Below, one piece after another: positions 45,306 through 54,596 of a stretch of 57,162 bases of DNA. The translations under genes were made by a program, and so were the position numbers. The DNA is taken from the NCBI RefSeq assembly GCF_000517545.1, contig NZ_BAIV01000036.1, positions 1 to 57,162 on the forward strand. The letters run 5' to 3'. How positions within the stretch are numbered: the stretch's first letter is position 1; the number at the start of each line of letters is the position of its first letter. Below the pieces are notes generated by a model, which was not told the origin of the DNA, did not search any database, and worked only from the letters and a program-made list of their open reading frames with translations. This DNA is from Bacteroides reticulotermitis JCM 10512 (lineage in GTDB: Bacteria; Bacteroidota; Bacteroidia; Bacteroidales; Bacteroidaceae).

Positions 45306-46625
45306 CTATAAGTCTTTTAGCAGTACTTGGCTGGCATTTTTATAATACTCCTCTCTCGATTCGGTTAACACCCTCCATTCATCGCTGAACTCGTCTTCCT
45401 TATCTATTTTGAAGTTCTCCGATCCATACGTATCCAAACGATCGATCAACATGCCCACATTTAGCTGATTGATGTCTATCGATGGTTGATAGCCTATCTC
45501 CTCACTCTTTTGGTCGGTTATAGCTTCATGAATCAGGTTGATCTCCTGCAACTGATACAAGATCTGATTCGTCAGTCGGATGGGTATCTGATACTTCTCC
45601 GATATTTGAACGGCCGTGTAAGGAGCTTCGTTCTTTTCAAACCGCTTGGCAATGAGCGACATGATCAGGATTGAAATAAAGTCCCGGTACCGTCGGCTGA
45701 TGTTACGCGTGTCTTGATCGAAACTGAAGTTTCGAACGTTCTGTCCGGCATAAGTCAGTTCGGCACCGAACAAACAAATAGTCCAAGATATCTGGAGCCA
45801 TAGCAAGAACATGGGAAGTGCCGCGAAACTACCGTAAATCGCATTGTATTTAGAAACCCACAACTGGCTATTGATGTACAGGAACTGAAAAGCCTGATAA
45901 GCTGTTCCTGCTAAAACACCCGCTATCAGAGCATGTCTAAACTTTACTTTGGTGTTAGGCATAAACATATACAGCCCGGTAAACATAAGCCAGGTCAGTA
46001 CAAATGGAATGAGTCGGATCAGGAATTTAAGAATAGGGGTTAGCAATTCAAAGTTCTCCATCTCCTTCAGCATCGTGCCGACAAAGATAGAAAGACCACC
46101 GGATACCACGATTAAGATAGGCATGAGCAGGAGCATCGAGAAATAATCCGTTATTTTACGATACAAAGACCGTGCTTTCTTGATTTGCCAAATTCGGTTG
46201 AAAGTTATTTCTATATTTGTGATCAGGTTGGTTACCGTCCACAGCAACATCACTAAACCTACTCCAATGAATACGCCGCTTTTTGTTTGCGATAAATAAG
46301 AATCGACAAACGACAGAATCGCTTCCGTTGTTTCGGGATTTCCGGCAAGGCCGTTGCGGAGTTGAAGCTCCATCAAACTGTCAAAACCGAAACCTCGTGC
46401 TATGGCAAATAGGATGGCTAAAATAGGTACGATAGCAAGCAATGTACTATACGTCAAAGCCGAAGCTTTATTGGCCAGCCGATCTTTGGTAAATCGATTG
46501 ATACAAACATAGAGGGTTTTTATAATGTTGTAGAGTGAGAACTTTGTTCGAGTCACTTCATCTTCTGTGATACGCCAAATATCGTACGTCAGGAATTTCC
46601 AGATATCGGTGATTTTATTTTTCAT
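45306..46625 (-). CDS. YihY/BrkB family inner-membrane protein
   Basis: A 439-residue membrane protein. The first 290 residues contain about six hydrophobic segments, with the family motif A-S-A-L-T-Y-S-T-L-L-A-I-V-P and later FRHALIAGVLAGTAYQ. Residues about 300-439 form a soluble tail with a helix-turn-helix-like region (I-S-E-K-Y-Q-I-P-I-R-L-T) and an acidic C-terminus. The family was once called ribonuclease BN, but that activity belongs elsewhere, and its transport role is unproven. It is convergent with the nitroreductase. Confidence 0.88.
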   Translation of the reverse strand: MKNKITDIWKFLTYDIWRITEDEVTRTKFSLYNIIKTLYVCINRFTKDRLANKASALTYSTLLAIVPILAILFAIARGFGFDSLMELQLRNGLAGNPETTEAILSFVDSYLSQTKSGVFIGVGLVMLLWTVTNLITNIEITFNRIWQIKKARSLYRKITDYFSMLLLMPILIVVSGGLSIFVGTMLKEMENFELLTPILKFLIRLIPFVLTWLMFTGLYMFMPNTKVKFRHALIAGVLAGTAYQAFQFLYINSQLWVSKYNAIYGSFAALPMFLLWLQISWTICLFGAELTYAGQNVRNFSFDQDTRNISRRYRDFISILIMSLIAKRFEKNEAPYTAVQISEKYQIPIRLTNQILYQLQEINLIHEAITDQKSEEIGYQPSIDINQLNVGMLIDRLDTYGSENFKIDKEDEFSDEWRVLTESREEYYKNASQVLLKDL

Positions 46626-46650
46626 GGCCTTTGGTATTAAAAAAGGAAAA

Positions 46651-47012
46651 AGCAGTCAGCCTGTAAGCCGGGTTCTGTACCTTAATAAATCAAGGTGTCT
46701 GTCATTTATCTGAGTGAAATGTCACCAAGTCACTTTAGCGGTCTACCCTCCGACATGGAGCGAGCGACTCTCATAACGCCGGTATACATGACCTTACAAC
46801 TCCCAAGACGCACAGCCTACATGTCGCCATGTAGCTGGTAGGCTCTTACCCCACCTTCTCACCCTTACCTCTCCCCGAAAGGAGAGGCGGTTATTTTCTT
46901 CTACGTTACTCTACCCTCGCGGACAGCTTTCTGTTAGGAAGTAGGATGCTCTATGTTGCCCGGACTTTCCTCCTGTACAAAATGTACACGCGACAGACCG
47001 GCCAACTGCTTT
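46651..47012 (-). ncRNA. rnpB: RNase P RNA (type A)
   Basis: The catalytic RNA that matures tRNA 5' ends. On the minus strand the 5' end (TTGGCCGGTCTGTCGCG) pairs with the 3' end region. The universally conserved elements are present: GAGGAAAGTCCGGGC near the start, AGAGTAACG in the middle, and ACAGAACCCGGCTTAC near the 3' end. T-rich sequence follows on the minus strand (46640-46650), consistent with termination. The ends are estimated to within about 10 bases. Confidence 0.93.
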
Positions 47013-47107
47013 ATGACGCAAAAGTACGTCATTTTTTTTGTTTTAGCCAAGGAAAGTGGCATAAATAGAAATAATTTCTACCTTTGTTATAACCAAATCG
47101 AGGTTCA

Positions 47108-48087
47108 ATGAAAAAAAACATCTTCTTTATTTATCTGCTGTCGTGGTTGGTAGCACTCGGAGCAAATGCACAAGAAATACGTCCTCTGTCAACTGATTCG
47201 GCTTATGGAGTCGTAAACGTTTCCGTGTGCAACCTACGCGAAGAGGGCAAGTTCACTTCAGGCATGAGTACCCAGGCACTGTTAGGTATGCCTGTCAAAG
47301 TATTGCAGTATACAGGCTGGTATGAAATACAGACTCCGGACGACTATACCGGTTGGATACACCGAATGGTGATCAGCCCCATGTCCAAAGAGAAATACGA
47401 CGCATGGAATCGATCGGAGAAGATCGTTGTCACTTCTCATTACGGGTTTACTTATGAAAAACCGGATCAAGAGTCGCAAACAGTCTCCGATGTTGTAGCC
47501 GGCAATCGACTGAAGTGGGAGGGAAGTAGCAAATATTTCTATAAAGTATCATATCCTGACGGGCGACAAGCCTATATCTCAAAATCAATAGCCAAGCCGG
47601 AAAAAGAGTGGAGAGCATCACTTCGGAAAGATGAAAACAGCATTCTGCGGACAGCTTATTCGATGATGGGAATCCCGTACCTTTGGGCAGGCACTTCTTC
47701 CAAAGGAGTAGATTGCAGCGGATTCGTGCGTACCGTACTTTTTATGCACGACATTATCATCCGAGAGATGCTTCTCAGCAAGCATATATAGGCCAGCATC
47801 TTGACATAGCAGCCGACTTTAGCAATCTGCAACCCGGTGACTTGGTCTTCTTCGGACGAAAAGCTACCGCAGATGCCAAAGAAAGCGTTTCGCATGTAGG
47901 CTTCTATCTCGGCGATCAGAAATTTATCCATGCCCTAGGCGATGTACATATCAGTAGCTTTAATCCTACCGATGCAAACTATGATGCGTTCAATACCGGG
48001 CGGTTACTTTTTGCCGTTCGCTTCCTACCTTATATAAATAAGGAAAAGGGGCTGAACACCACTGATCTTAATCCTTATTATAATTAA
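47108..48087 (+). CDS. secreted SH3 / NlpC-P60 peptidase (frameshifted as sequenced)
   Basis: An exported cell-wall peptidase of the gamma-D-glutamyl-L-diamino-acid type. A signal peptide (1-22, ending A-N-A) precedes SH3-like domains (about 35-175) and an NlpC/P60 domain with nucleophile C203 in VDCSGF, histidine in SHVGFYLG, and H-A-L-G-D-V. The frame is lost at 47761-47762. Adding one C restores I-I-I-P-R-D-A-S-Q-Q and a 326-residue protein ending at 48087. The dipeptide epimerase that follows acts on the L-Ala-Glu product of such peptidases, which supports a murein peptide salvage role. Confidence 0.87.
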
Positions 48088-48125
48088 CGGGCAAGCGACT
48101 GTCCGGGCTAGAATAAACAATTAGT

Positions 48126-49273
48126 ATGCAGAATCGAAGAGATTTCTTAAAAACCGCAGCTTTTGCTGCTATCGGATCGGGGCTATCCATCCAGCAAGCA
48201 TTGGCTACTGATGCGATTCCTCTTTTTTCTATAAACAAGCTAGGTGCGAAAGGGAAAATGAAAATGACCTTTTTCCCCTATGAACTCAAGTTGAAACATG
48301 TGTTTACGGTAGCTACCTATTCGCGAACCACCACGCCCGATGTGCAGGTAGAGATTGAATATGAAGGCCTGACCGGATATGGAGAGGCCTCCATGCCTCC
48401 ATATCTGGGGCAAACGGTTGATTCGGTGCTGACATTTCTTAAGAAGGTAGACCTTACCCAATTTGATGATCCGTTTCAATTGGAAGATATTTTATCCTAT
48501 GTAGATAGTCTTTCGCCGGGTGATTCGGCAGCCAAAGCAGCGGTGGACATCGCTCTGCACGATTTAGTCGGTAAAATGCTAGGTGCCCCGTGGTATAAAA
48601 TCTGGGGATTGAACAAAGACAAAGCACCTTCCACCACTTTTACGATTGGAATTGATACACCGGATGTGGTGCGAGCCAAAACAAAAGAGTGCGCCGGACA
48701 GTTTAATATATTAAAGGTGAAGCTCGGACGAGATAACGATAAAGAAATGATTGAAACCATTCGTTCGGTTACCGATCTGCCCATTGCCGTCGATGCCAAT
48801 CAAGGTTGGAAAGATCGGCAATACGCGCTTGACATGATTCATTGGTTGAAAGAACAAGGAATTGTATGATTGAACAACCCATGCCTAAAGAGCAGTTGGA
48901 TGATACAGCTTGGGTGACGCAGCATAGTCCTTTGCCGATATTTGCCGATGAATCGCTGCAACGATTGAACGAAGTAGCGGCCTTGAAGGGTGCCTTTACC
49001 GGTATCAACATCAAATTGATGAAATGTACGGGTATGCGTGAGGCTTGGAAGATGGTAACATTGGCACATGCGCTTGGTATGCGTGTTATGGTAGGCTGTA
49101 TGACCGAAACATCCTGTGCCGTATCAGCCGCTGCTCAGTTTTCGCCTGTGGTTGACTTTGCTGATCTGGATGGCAACTTGCTAATCTCCAACGACCGCTT
49201 CAAAGGCATGGAAGTTTTAAAGGGAAAAATAACCTTGAATGATCTGCCCGGAATAGGAGTTGTGAGAATCTAA
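48126..49273 (+). CDS. L-Ala-D/L-Glu dipeptide epimerase with Tat signal (frameshifted as sequenced)
   Basis: An enolase-superfamily epimerase. Its N-terminus M-Q-N-R-R-D-F-L-K-T is a twin-arginine signal, so export is predicted. Catalytic elements include the K-V-K-L-G pair (about 197-199), metal ligands in D-A-N-Q-G-W (about 223), I-E-Q-P and F-A-D-E-S, and a second lysine in I-N-I-K-L-M-K. The frame breaks at about 48865. One more base there restores G-I-V-(M/L)-I-E-Q-P and a 382-residue protein ending at 49273. It lies 38 bases after the NlpC/P60 peptidase. Confidence 0.87.
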
Positions 49274-49492
49274 TCTTACTGAATGAATGTCAGTGTGTTA
49301 ATGTCATCCGATGTGCAAGGAATGTAAATTTGTCAGTTATTGTCGTTAATCGCTGTTAAGCTCCAATTGATCTCTGTTAAAAGAGGACAAAAAAGCATGA
49401 CAAGTGGAATCAATGAACGATTTTTGTTATTATTTTAACGTCGTAAAAGTTAAATGAATACTGAATATTAACATTTAAAAGAATTATAAATC

Positions 49493-51028
49493 ATGAAACA
49501 GACAACAAAAAACATTCTGGGAATAGGAGCCATCGTTCTTCTTAGTTCAGGAGTTGCAGGATTTACTACCTATAAAATGTTGCGCTCGGATGACGCAAGT
49601 AGGGAAACATCTTTCAATGAGATGTTCAAACAGAATCCCAATGTGAAATTGGCTGCTTTTGACGCATTAGATGCTCAACCTGTTGATTTAACTCAAGCTG
49701 CGGAAAACTCGCTTCATGCCGTTGTACATATAAGATCTACTCAAGAGTCTAAAACGAGATCAGTTCAACAAGCACCGGATATCTTTGATTTCTTTTTCGG
49801 TGATGGACGCGGGCAACAACGCCAGGTACAAACTCAACCCCGTATTGGTTTTGGTTCCGGAGTGATTATTTCAAAAGACGGTTACATCGTAACAAACAAT
49901 CACGTGATTGAAGGTGCTGATGAAATTAGTGTAAAGCTAAATGACAATCGTGAATTCAAAGGACGTGTAATTGGTGCTGACCCCAGTACTGACCTTGCCT
50001 TGGTGAAAATAGAAGGCGACGATTTCCCGACCATTCCGGTAGGCGATTCCGACGCATTGAAAGTAGGAGAGTGGGTGTTGGCCGTGGGTAACCCGTTTAA
50101 CCTCAATTCTACCGTTACTGCAGGTATTGTAAGTGCGAAAGCCCGTTCCTTAGGCGTATACAATGGTGGTATAGAATCATTCATTCAGACTGATGCCGCT
50201 ATCAACCAAGGTAATAGTGGAGGTGCATTGGTTAATGCCAAAGGCGAGTTAGTGGGTATCAACTCCGTGTTATCGTCTCCCACAGGAGCCTATGCGGGTT
50301 ATGGTTTTGCCATCCCGACCAGCATTATGACCAAAGTCATTGCCGACCTGAAACAATATGGAACTGTACAACGTGCCTTGCTTGGTATTCGTGGAGGCTC
50401 TATCGGTAGCAGCTTGATGGATGATAAGCAACAGATCAATGAGTCGGGTACTACATTGGCTGATAAGGCTAAAGAACTGGGCGTTGTAGACGGTGTATGG
50501 GTTTCCGAAATCGTAGAAAACGGTTCTGCTGCCGGAGCTGATATTAAAAAGGATGACGTCATTATTGGTTTGAACAATAAGAAAGTCTCTAATATGGCCG
50601 ACTTGCAAGAAGCACTTGCCAAATATCGTCCGGGTGACAAGGTGAAAGTGAAGCTGATTCGCGAAAAGAAAGAAAAAACCGTCGAAGTTACCCTAAAGAA
50701 TGAACAAGGTACGACTAAGATTGTTAAAGATGCAGGAATGGAAATTCTGGGAGCTGCCTTTAAAGAACTACCCGATGATCTGAAGAAGCAGCTGAATCTA
50801 GGTTACGGTTTGCAAGTAACCGGCGTATCTTCCGGAAAGATGTCCGATGCAGGTATACGTAAAGGTTTCATAATCCTCAAAGCGAACGATCAGCCAATGC
50901 GCAAAGTTAGCGATTTGGAAGAGGTAATGAAAACCGCTGTGAAGTCTCCGAATCAGGTTCTTTTCCTCACCGGAATGTTCCAGTCGGGTAAACGAGCTTA
51001 CTTCGCTGTCGATTTGACACAGGAGTGA
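49493..51028 (+). CDS. htrA: periplasmic serine protease HtrA/DegP (Do family)
   Basis: A heat-shock protease and chaperone of the periplasm. It has 511 residues, and an N-terminal hydrophobic anchor or signal (about 9-25) precedes the protease domain. The catalytic triad is intact: H137 (VTNNHV), D167 (STDLAL) and S242 (NQGNSGGAL). Two PDZ domains follow (about 300-405 and 415-511). It is followed by its own terminator and then rpoD. Confidence 0.95.
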   Translation: MKQTTKNILGIGAIVLLSSGVAGFTTYKMLRSDDASRETSFNEMFKQNPNVKLAAFDALDAQPVDLTQAAENSLHAVVHIRSTQESKTRSVQQAPDIFDFFFGDGRGQQRQVQTQPRIGFGSGVIISKDGYIVTNNHVIEGADEISVKLNDNREFKGRVIGADPSTDLALVKIEGDDFPTIPVGDSDALKVGEWVLAVGNPFNLNSTVTAGIVSAKARSLGVYNGGIESFIQTDAAINQGNSGGALVNAKGELVGINSVLSSPTGAYAGYGFAIPTSIMTKVIADLKQYGTVQRALLGIRGGSIGSSLMDDKQQINESGTTLADKAKELGVVDGVWVSEIVENGSAAGADIKKDDVIIGLNNKKVSNMADLQEALAKYRPGDKVKVKLIREKKEKTVEVTLKNEQGTTKIVKDAGMEILGAAFKELPDDLKKQLNLGYGLQVTGVSSGKMSDAGIRKGFIILKANDQPMRKVSDLEEVMKTAVKSPNQVLFLTGMFQSGKRAYFAVDLTQE

Positions 51029-51073
51029 AAAGCTAAAATACAATAAGAGAATAGCAGTATAAGCTAATGAAAT

Positions 51074-51117
51074 CCAAAAAAGGTGTCGATATGCAACCAG
51101 TCGACATCTTTTTTGTT
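51074..51117 (+). terminator. terminator after htrA
   Basis: AAAAAAGGTGTCGA pairs with TCGACATCTTTTTT (one G-U pair) around an 11-base loop, followed by T-rich sequence. Confidence 0.8.
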
Positions 51118-51179
51118 CTTATAATGGGAAAACTAATGAAAAAGTTTGGCTAAATAGTATGTTAACAAATTATTTGTCG

Positions 51180-51187
51180 TAACTTTG
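51180..51187 (+). promoter_or_regulatory. -7 box for rpoD
   Basis: TAACTTTG fits TAnnTTTG, 23 bases before the rpoD ATG. I see no correctly spaced TTTG -33 element. Confidence 0.5.
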
Positions 51188-51210
51188 CACTCCAAATCTG
51201 TTTTTTAAGA

Positions 51211-52071
51211 ATGAGACAACTAAAAATTACCAAAAGTATCACTAACAGAGAGAGTGCTTCTCTTGACAAGTATTTACAGGAAATCGGACGTGAGGACCTT
51301 ATTACTGTTGAAGAAGAAGTAGAACTCGCTCAACGCATTCGTAAGGGTGACCGCGTAGCATTAGAAAAATTGACACGTGCCAATCTTCGTTTCGTCGTAT
51401 CTGTGGCTAAGCAGTATCAAAATCAGGGATTGAGTTTGCCTGACTTGATTAATGAAGGCAATTTAGGACTGATTAAGGCTGCCGAGAAGTTTGATGAAAC
51501 ACGTGGATTTAAGTTTATCAGCTACGCAGTGTGGTGGATTCGTCAGTCTATTCTGCAAGCATTGGCAGAGCAGTCGCGTATTGTTCGTCTTCCGTTAAAC
51601 CAAGTTGGCTCGCTGAATAAAATCAGCAAAGCTTTCTCTAAGTTTGAGCAGGAGAATGAACGCCGTCCGTCTCCCGAAGAGTTGGCAGATGAATTGGAAA
51701 TACCGGTTGATAAGATCTCTGATACATTAAAAGTATCAGGACGTCATATCTCGGTAGACGCTCCTTTTGTAGAAGGCGAAGACAACAGCTTGCTGGATGT
51801 GTTGGTGAACGATGATTCGCCTATGGCGGACCGCTCTCTGGTAAATGAGTCTCTTGCGAGGGAAATTGATAGAGCTCTTTCTACGTTAACCGATAGGGAA
51901 AAAGAAATCATACAGATGTTTTTCGGTATCGGACAACAAGAAATGACATTAGAAGAAATCGGCGATAAGTTTGGTCTCACACGTGAGCGCGTTCGTCAGA
52001 TTAAAGAAAAAGCAATAAGAAGATTAAGACAAAGTAATCGTAGTAAATTGCTCAAATCTTACTTGGGATAA
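51211..52071 (+). CDS. rpoD: primary sigma factor RpoD (sigma-A)
   Basis: The housekeeping sigma factor. It has 286 residues and lacks the long N-terminal region 1.1 of proteobacterial sigma-70, as is normal for Bacteroidetes. Region 1.2 (S-L-D-K-Y-L-Q-E-I-G), region 2 (F-I-S-Y-A-V-W-W-I-R-Q), region 3 and the region 4 helix-turn-helix (L-T-R-E-R-V-R-Q-I-K-E-K-A) are all intact. It is the factor that would recognise the TAnnTTTG boxes noted in this window. Confidence 0.96.
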   Translation: MRQLKITKSITNRESASLDKYLQEIGREDLITVEEEVELAQRIRKGDRVALEKLTRANLRFVVSVAKQYQNQGLSLPDLINEGNLGLIKAAEKFDETRGFKFISYAVWWIRQSILQALAEQSRIVRLPLNQVGSLNKISKAFSKFEQENERRPSPEELADELEIPVDKISDTLKVSGRHISVDAPFVEGEDNSLLDVLVNDDSPMADRSLVNESLAREIDRALSTLTDREKEIIQMFFGIGQQEMTLEEIGDKFGLTRERVRQIKEKAIRRLRQSNRSKLLKSYLG

Positions 52072-52102
52072 GTAGGAAATATCAGTTTCTGAAAAAATTA
52101 GA

Positions 52103-52159
52103 GTCGCATTAACTGCACCATTCCTTGTGAAAGAATGCAGTTGTGCGGCTTTTTATTTT
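52103..52159 (+). terminator. probable terminator after rpoD
   Basis: GTCGCA...AACTGCA...ATTC can pair with GAATGCAGTT...GCGGC with small bulges, followed by TTTTTATTTT. Confidence 0.6.
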
Positions 52160-52182
52160 GTATCTTTCAAAGCTAGGCTATT

Positions 52183-52811
52183 ATGAAGAAAATAATGAGA
52201 ATTACGCTATTTGTACTTGTCGTTCTGCTGTTTTCCGGCACAGGTTGATTGTTTATGGTAAGTGTAGCGATACTACCGTAGCACCCCTTGTGATTAGTGA
52301 ACGCTTAAATAAAAAGGCGAGTGAAGCACGGGCGTACAGTATCAGTAAAGGTTTTAATACGAACTATTGCATGTTAGTGGATTTTGGAATTCACTCAGGT
52401 AAGAAGCGTTTCTTTATTTGGGATTTCAAAGGAGATTCAATCAAATATTCAAGTCTATGTGCACATGGGTATGGCCGAGATAGTACGCATGACAAGCCCG
52501 TGTATAGCAATGTAGAAGGAAGTTATTGCTCCTCTTTAGGAAAATATAAAGTGGGTGTGCGGTCATATAGTAAATGGGGGATCAATGTACACTATAAATT
52601 GCATGGCCTGGAACCGACCAACAACAATGCTTTCAAACGCTATATCGTACTCCATTCCTATACGCCCGTGCCTGTGAGAGAAATCTATCCGGCGCATCTT
52701 CCTTTAGGAATGAGCCAAGGATGTCCGGTTATTTGCAATGACGTAATGAAGCAACTCGACGCGTTGCTTAAAACAGAGAAGAAACCTCTTTTGCTCTGGA
52801 TTTATGAATAG
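52183..52811 (+). CDS. murein L,D-transpeptidase family protein (frameshifted as sequenced)
   Basis: A secreted protein with a YkuD-type catalytic motif, S-Q-G-C-P-V (Cys at about 181 of the reconstruction). The N-terminal 20 codons from ATG at 52183 encode a signal peptide (K-K-I-M-R-I-T-L-F-V-L-V-V-L-L-F-S-G) but run into a stop at 52245-52250. The mature domain (I-V-Y-G-K-C-S-D-T-T onward) is in another frame. One added T at 52245-52246 joins them into a 209-residue protein. A longer open frame beginning at 52143 lacks a signal and starts in the terminator, so it is rejected. L,D-transpeptidases form 3-3 crosslinks or attach proteins to peptidoglycan. Confidence 0.75.
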
Positions 52812-52858
52812 AAAAGCTATTTATTGTTGATAAAATGATGAAATATCTGCTTTTTTGT

Positions 52859-52866
52859 TACCTTTG
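52859..52866 (+). promoter_or_regulatory. -7 box upstream of small secreted protein
   Basis: TACCTTTG fits TAnnTTTG, 20 bases before the ATG at 52887. Confidence 0.5.
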
Positions 52867-52886
52867 CCACATAAAATGAATAAGAT

Positions 52887-53288
52887 ATGAAATACGTTAA
52901 AATACTATTTGCTGTCGCACTTGTCTTTACAATGTGTTCTGCGTTTTCAATTAAAAAGAGTAGCTCTAAAACGGTGTATGCATTTGGCATATCGGCTTCA
53001 TTTACCGATACTACCGTATACTACACGAGCATTCAAATACTGGATAGCGCAAAAGTGAGTAAAGATGGTTTTCTGGTTCATCGTGAGCAGTATAGCTACC
53101 AATTGAAATCCCATTTGGAAAACTCGGGCGTGCAGGAAAATAGTACATGTATGGTATACTTTTCTACAAACAAGAAGAAACTGGAAAAAGAATCCGCTAG
53201 GATCTTATCTAAATATAAGAAGAATAAAAATACTTCCGTTGTGCAAGTCGAACCGGATAAGTTTCACTTCACTAAACCTGAAGAATAA
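52887..53288 (+). CDS. small exported protein of unknown function
   Basis: A 133-residue protein I do not recognise. It has a signal peptide (about 1-20, K-Y-V-K-I-L-F-A-V-A-L-V-F-T-M-C-S-A), then a compact mixed region with many Ser, Thr and Tyr, ending in a lysine-rich stretch (K-K-K-L-E-K-E then K-Y-K-K-N-K-N) and an acidic tail. The cysteine at about 17 in T-M-C-S-A is not a clean lipobox. It has its own promoter-like box and a terminator after it, and lies between the L,D-transpeptidase and clostripain-like genes. Confidence 0.75.
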   Translation: MKYVKILFAVALVFTMCSAFSIKKSSSKTVYAFGISASFTDTTVYYTSIQILDSAKVSKDGFLVHREQYSYQLKSHLENSGVQENSTCMVYFSTNKKKLEKESARILSKYKKNKNTSVVQVEPDKFHFTKPEE

Positions 53289-53319
53289 GAACAAATCGAT
53301 TCTTAAATCGTTAATATAG

Positions 53320-53350
53320 TAAGAGATGCAATTTTGTATCTCTTATTTTT
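53320..53350 (+). terminator. terminator after small exported protein
   Basis: TAAGAGAT pairs with ATCTCTTA around a loop rich in A and T, followed by TTTTTT. Confidence 0.75.
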
Positions 53351-53351
53351 T

Positions 53352-53359
53352 ATATTTGC
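53352..53359 (+). promoter_or_regulatory. -7 box for the clostripain-like gene
   Basis: TATATTTG fits TAnnTTTG, 23 bases before the ATG. It abuts the preceding terminator. Confidence 0.5.
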
Positions 53360-53382
53360 GATATAATAAATAAGAATAACTG

Positions 53383-54596
53383 ATGAAAAAGATTAAGATA
53401 TTTACCTTGCTTCTCTGTTTAGGGGCATTCTTTGTGGCTTGTAACAAGGACGATGATGGGCCCGATGTCCCTCAACCTCGTGAGCAAGTAGGCCGTACAG
53501 TCTTGGTATATATCGTGGGTGATAATGGAGCCAACGAATTATCCAGTCTTTTTGAAGACAACTTTAGGGATATGAAAGAAGGCATGAAGGATGTTGACTA
53601 TTCAAAATGCAACCTGATTGTTTACAGTGAGTTGGTTAATGACGTTCCCCGTCTTATCTCCGTGAAAAAGAAGAGTGGGAAAGTAGTTGCCGACACGCTC
53701 TTCACTTATCCGGAGCAGAATCCCTTGGAGAAGAAAGTCATGTCTGCTATTATTTCTCAAACCGTTAGTTATTTTCCGGCCGATAGTTATGGGTTTGTTT
53801 TCCTTTCTCATAGCTCTTCGTGGGTGCCGGCATCTAATAATGCCAACTCTCGTTCGATTGGTTATTACCGTAGAACACAGATGGATATTCCGGACTTTCG
53901 CGATGCATTGCAAAGCTCCTTCCCCAAACCTTTGAAGTTTATATTATTCGACTGCTGTAATATGCAATCGGTGGAAGTGGCTTATGAACTTCGTGAATGT
54001 GCTGACTACTTCATCGGTTCACCTGCTGAAATCCCCGGTCCCGGCGCTCCTTATCAGAGAGTTGTTCCGGAGTTCTTTACAGAAACTGATTTAGCTAAAA
54101 ACATAGCAAATGCTTATTTTGGTTATTACGAAGAACATTATAAAGGAACAATTCCGAAGAGCAATGACGATTGGACAGGAGGCGTTGCCACCTCTGTAGT
54201 GGAGAGTGCTGCTTTAGATCATTTGGCGGCAGCAACAAAGAGTGTTTTAAAGAAATACATCGAACATCGATCAGACATAAGTAGCGTTGGTATACAGCGA
54301 TATGATTTCACTTGGACAGATGCTAACTATGACCTGGAAGGATTCATCCAAACTCTTACAGGAGGCACAGATAACGCTGATTATAAATCTTGGCGGACCG
54401 CTTTTGACAACGCAGTTGTATTTTGGGAAACAACGCCTCAGAACTATTCTGGTATTATTTATAGAATGTTTTCTATGGAAAAGGCCACAGGCCTCTCTAC
54501 TTATATACCTATGGAGAGCAAAATTCAACAATGAATGTATTCTATCCTACTTTGGAATGGTATTCCGCTGCCGGCTGGAATGACATAGCTTGGTGA
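53383..54596 (+). CDS. clostripain-like (C11) cysteine peptidase lipoprotein (frameshifted near C-terminus)
   Basis: A secreted lipoprotein of the C11 peptidase family. The lipobox is F-V-A-C with C20. The predicted catalytic dyad is H143 in FLSHSSSW and C192 in LFDCCNMQSVE. C11 enzymes cleave after basic residues. The frame stops at 54534. Adding one A to the AAAA run at 54520-54523 carries it on to S-T-M-N-V-F-Y-P-T-L-E-W-Y and an end at 54596, giving 404 residues. The motif SHSSSW departs from the common S-H-G, so activity is not certain. The role may be protein turnover or host-protein processing. Confidence 0.8.

Noticed and set aside
52143..52182. Early start for the L,D-transpeptidase frame
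   Set aside because: It begins inside the rpoD terminator and lacks a signal peptide, whereas a good signal peptide exists in another frame from 52183.
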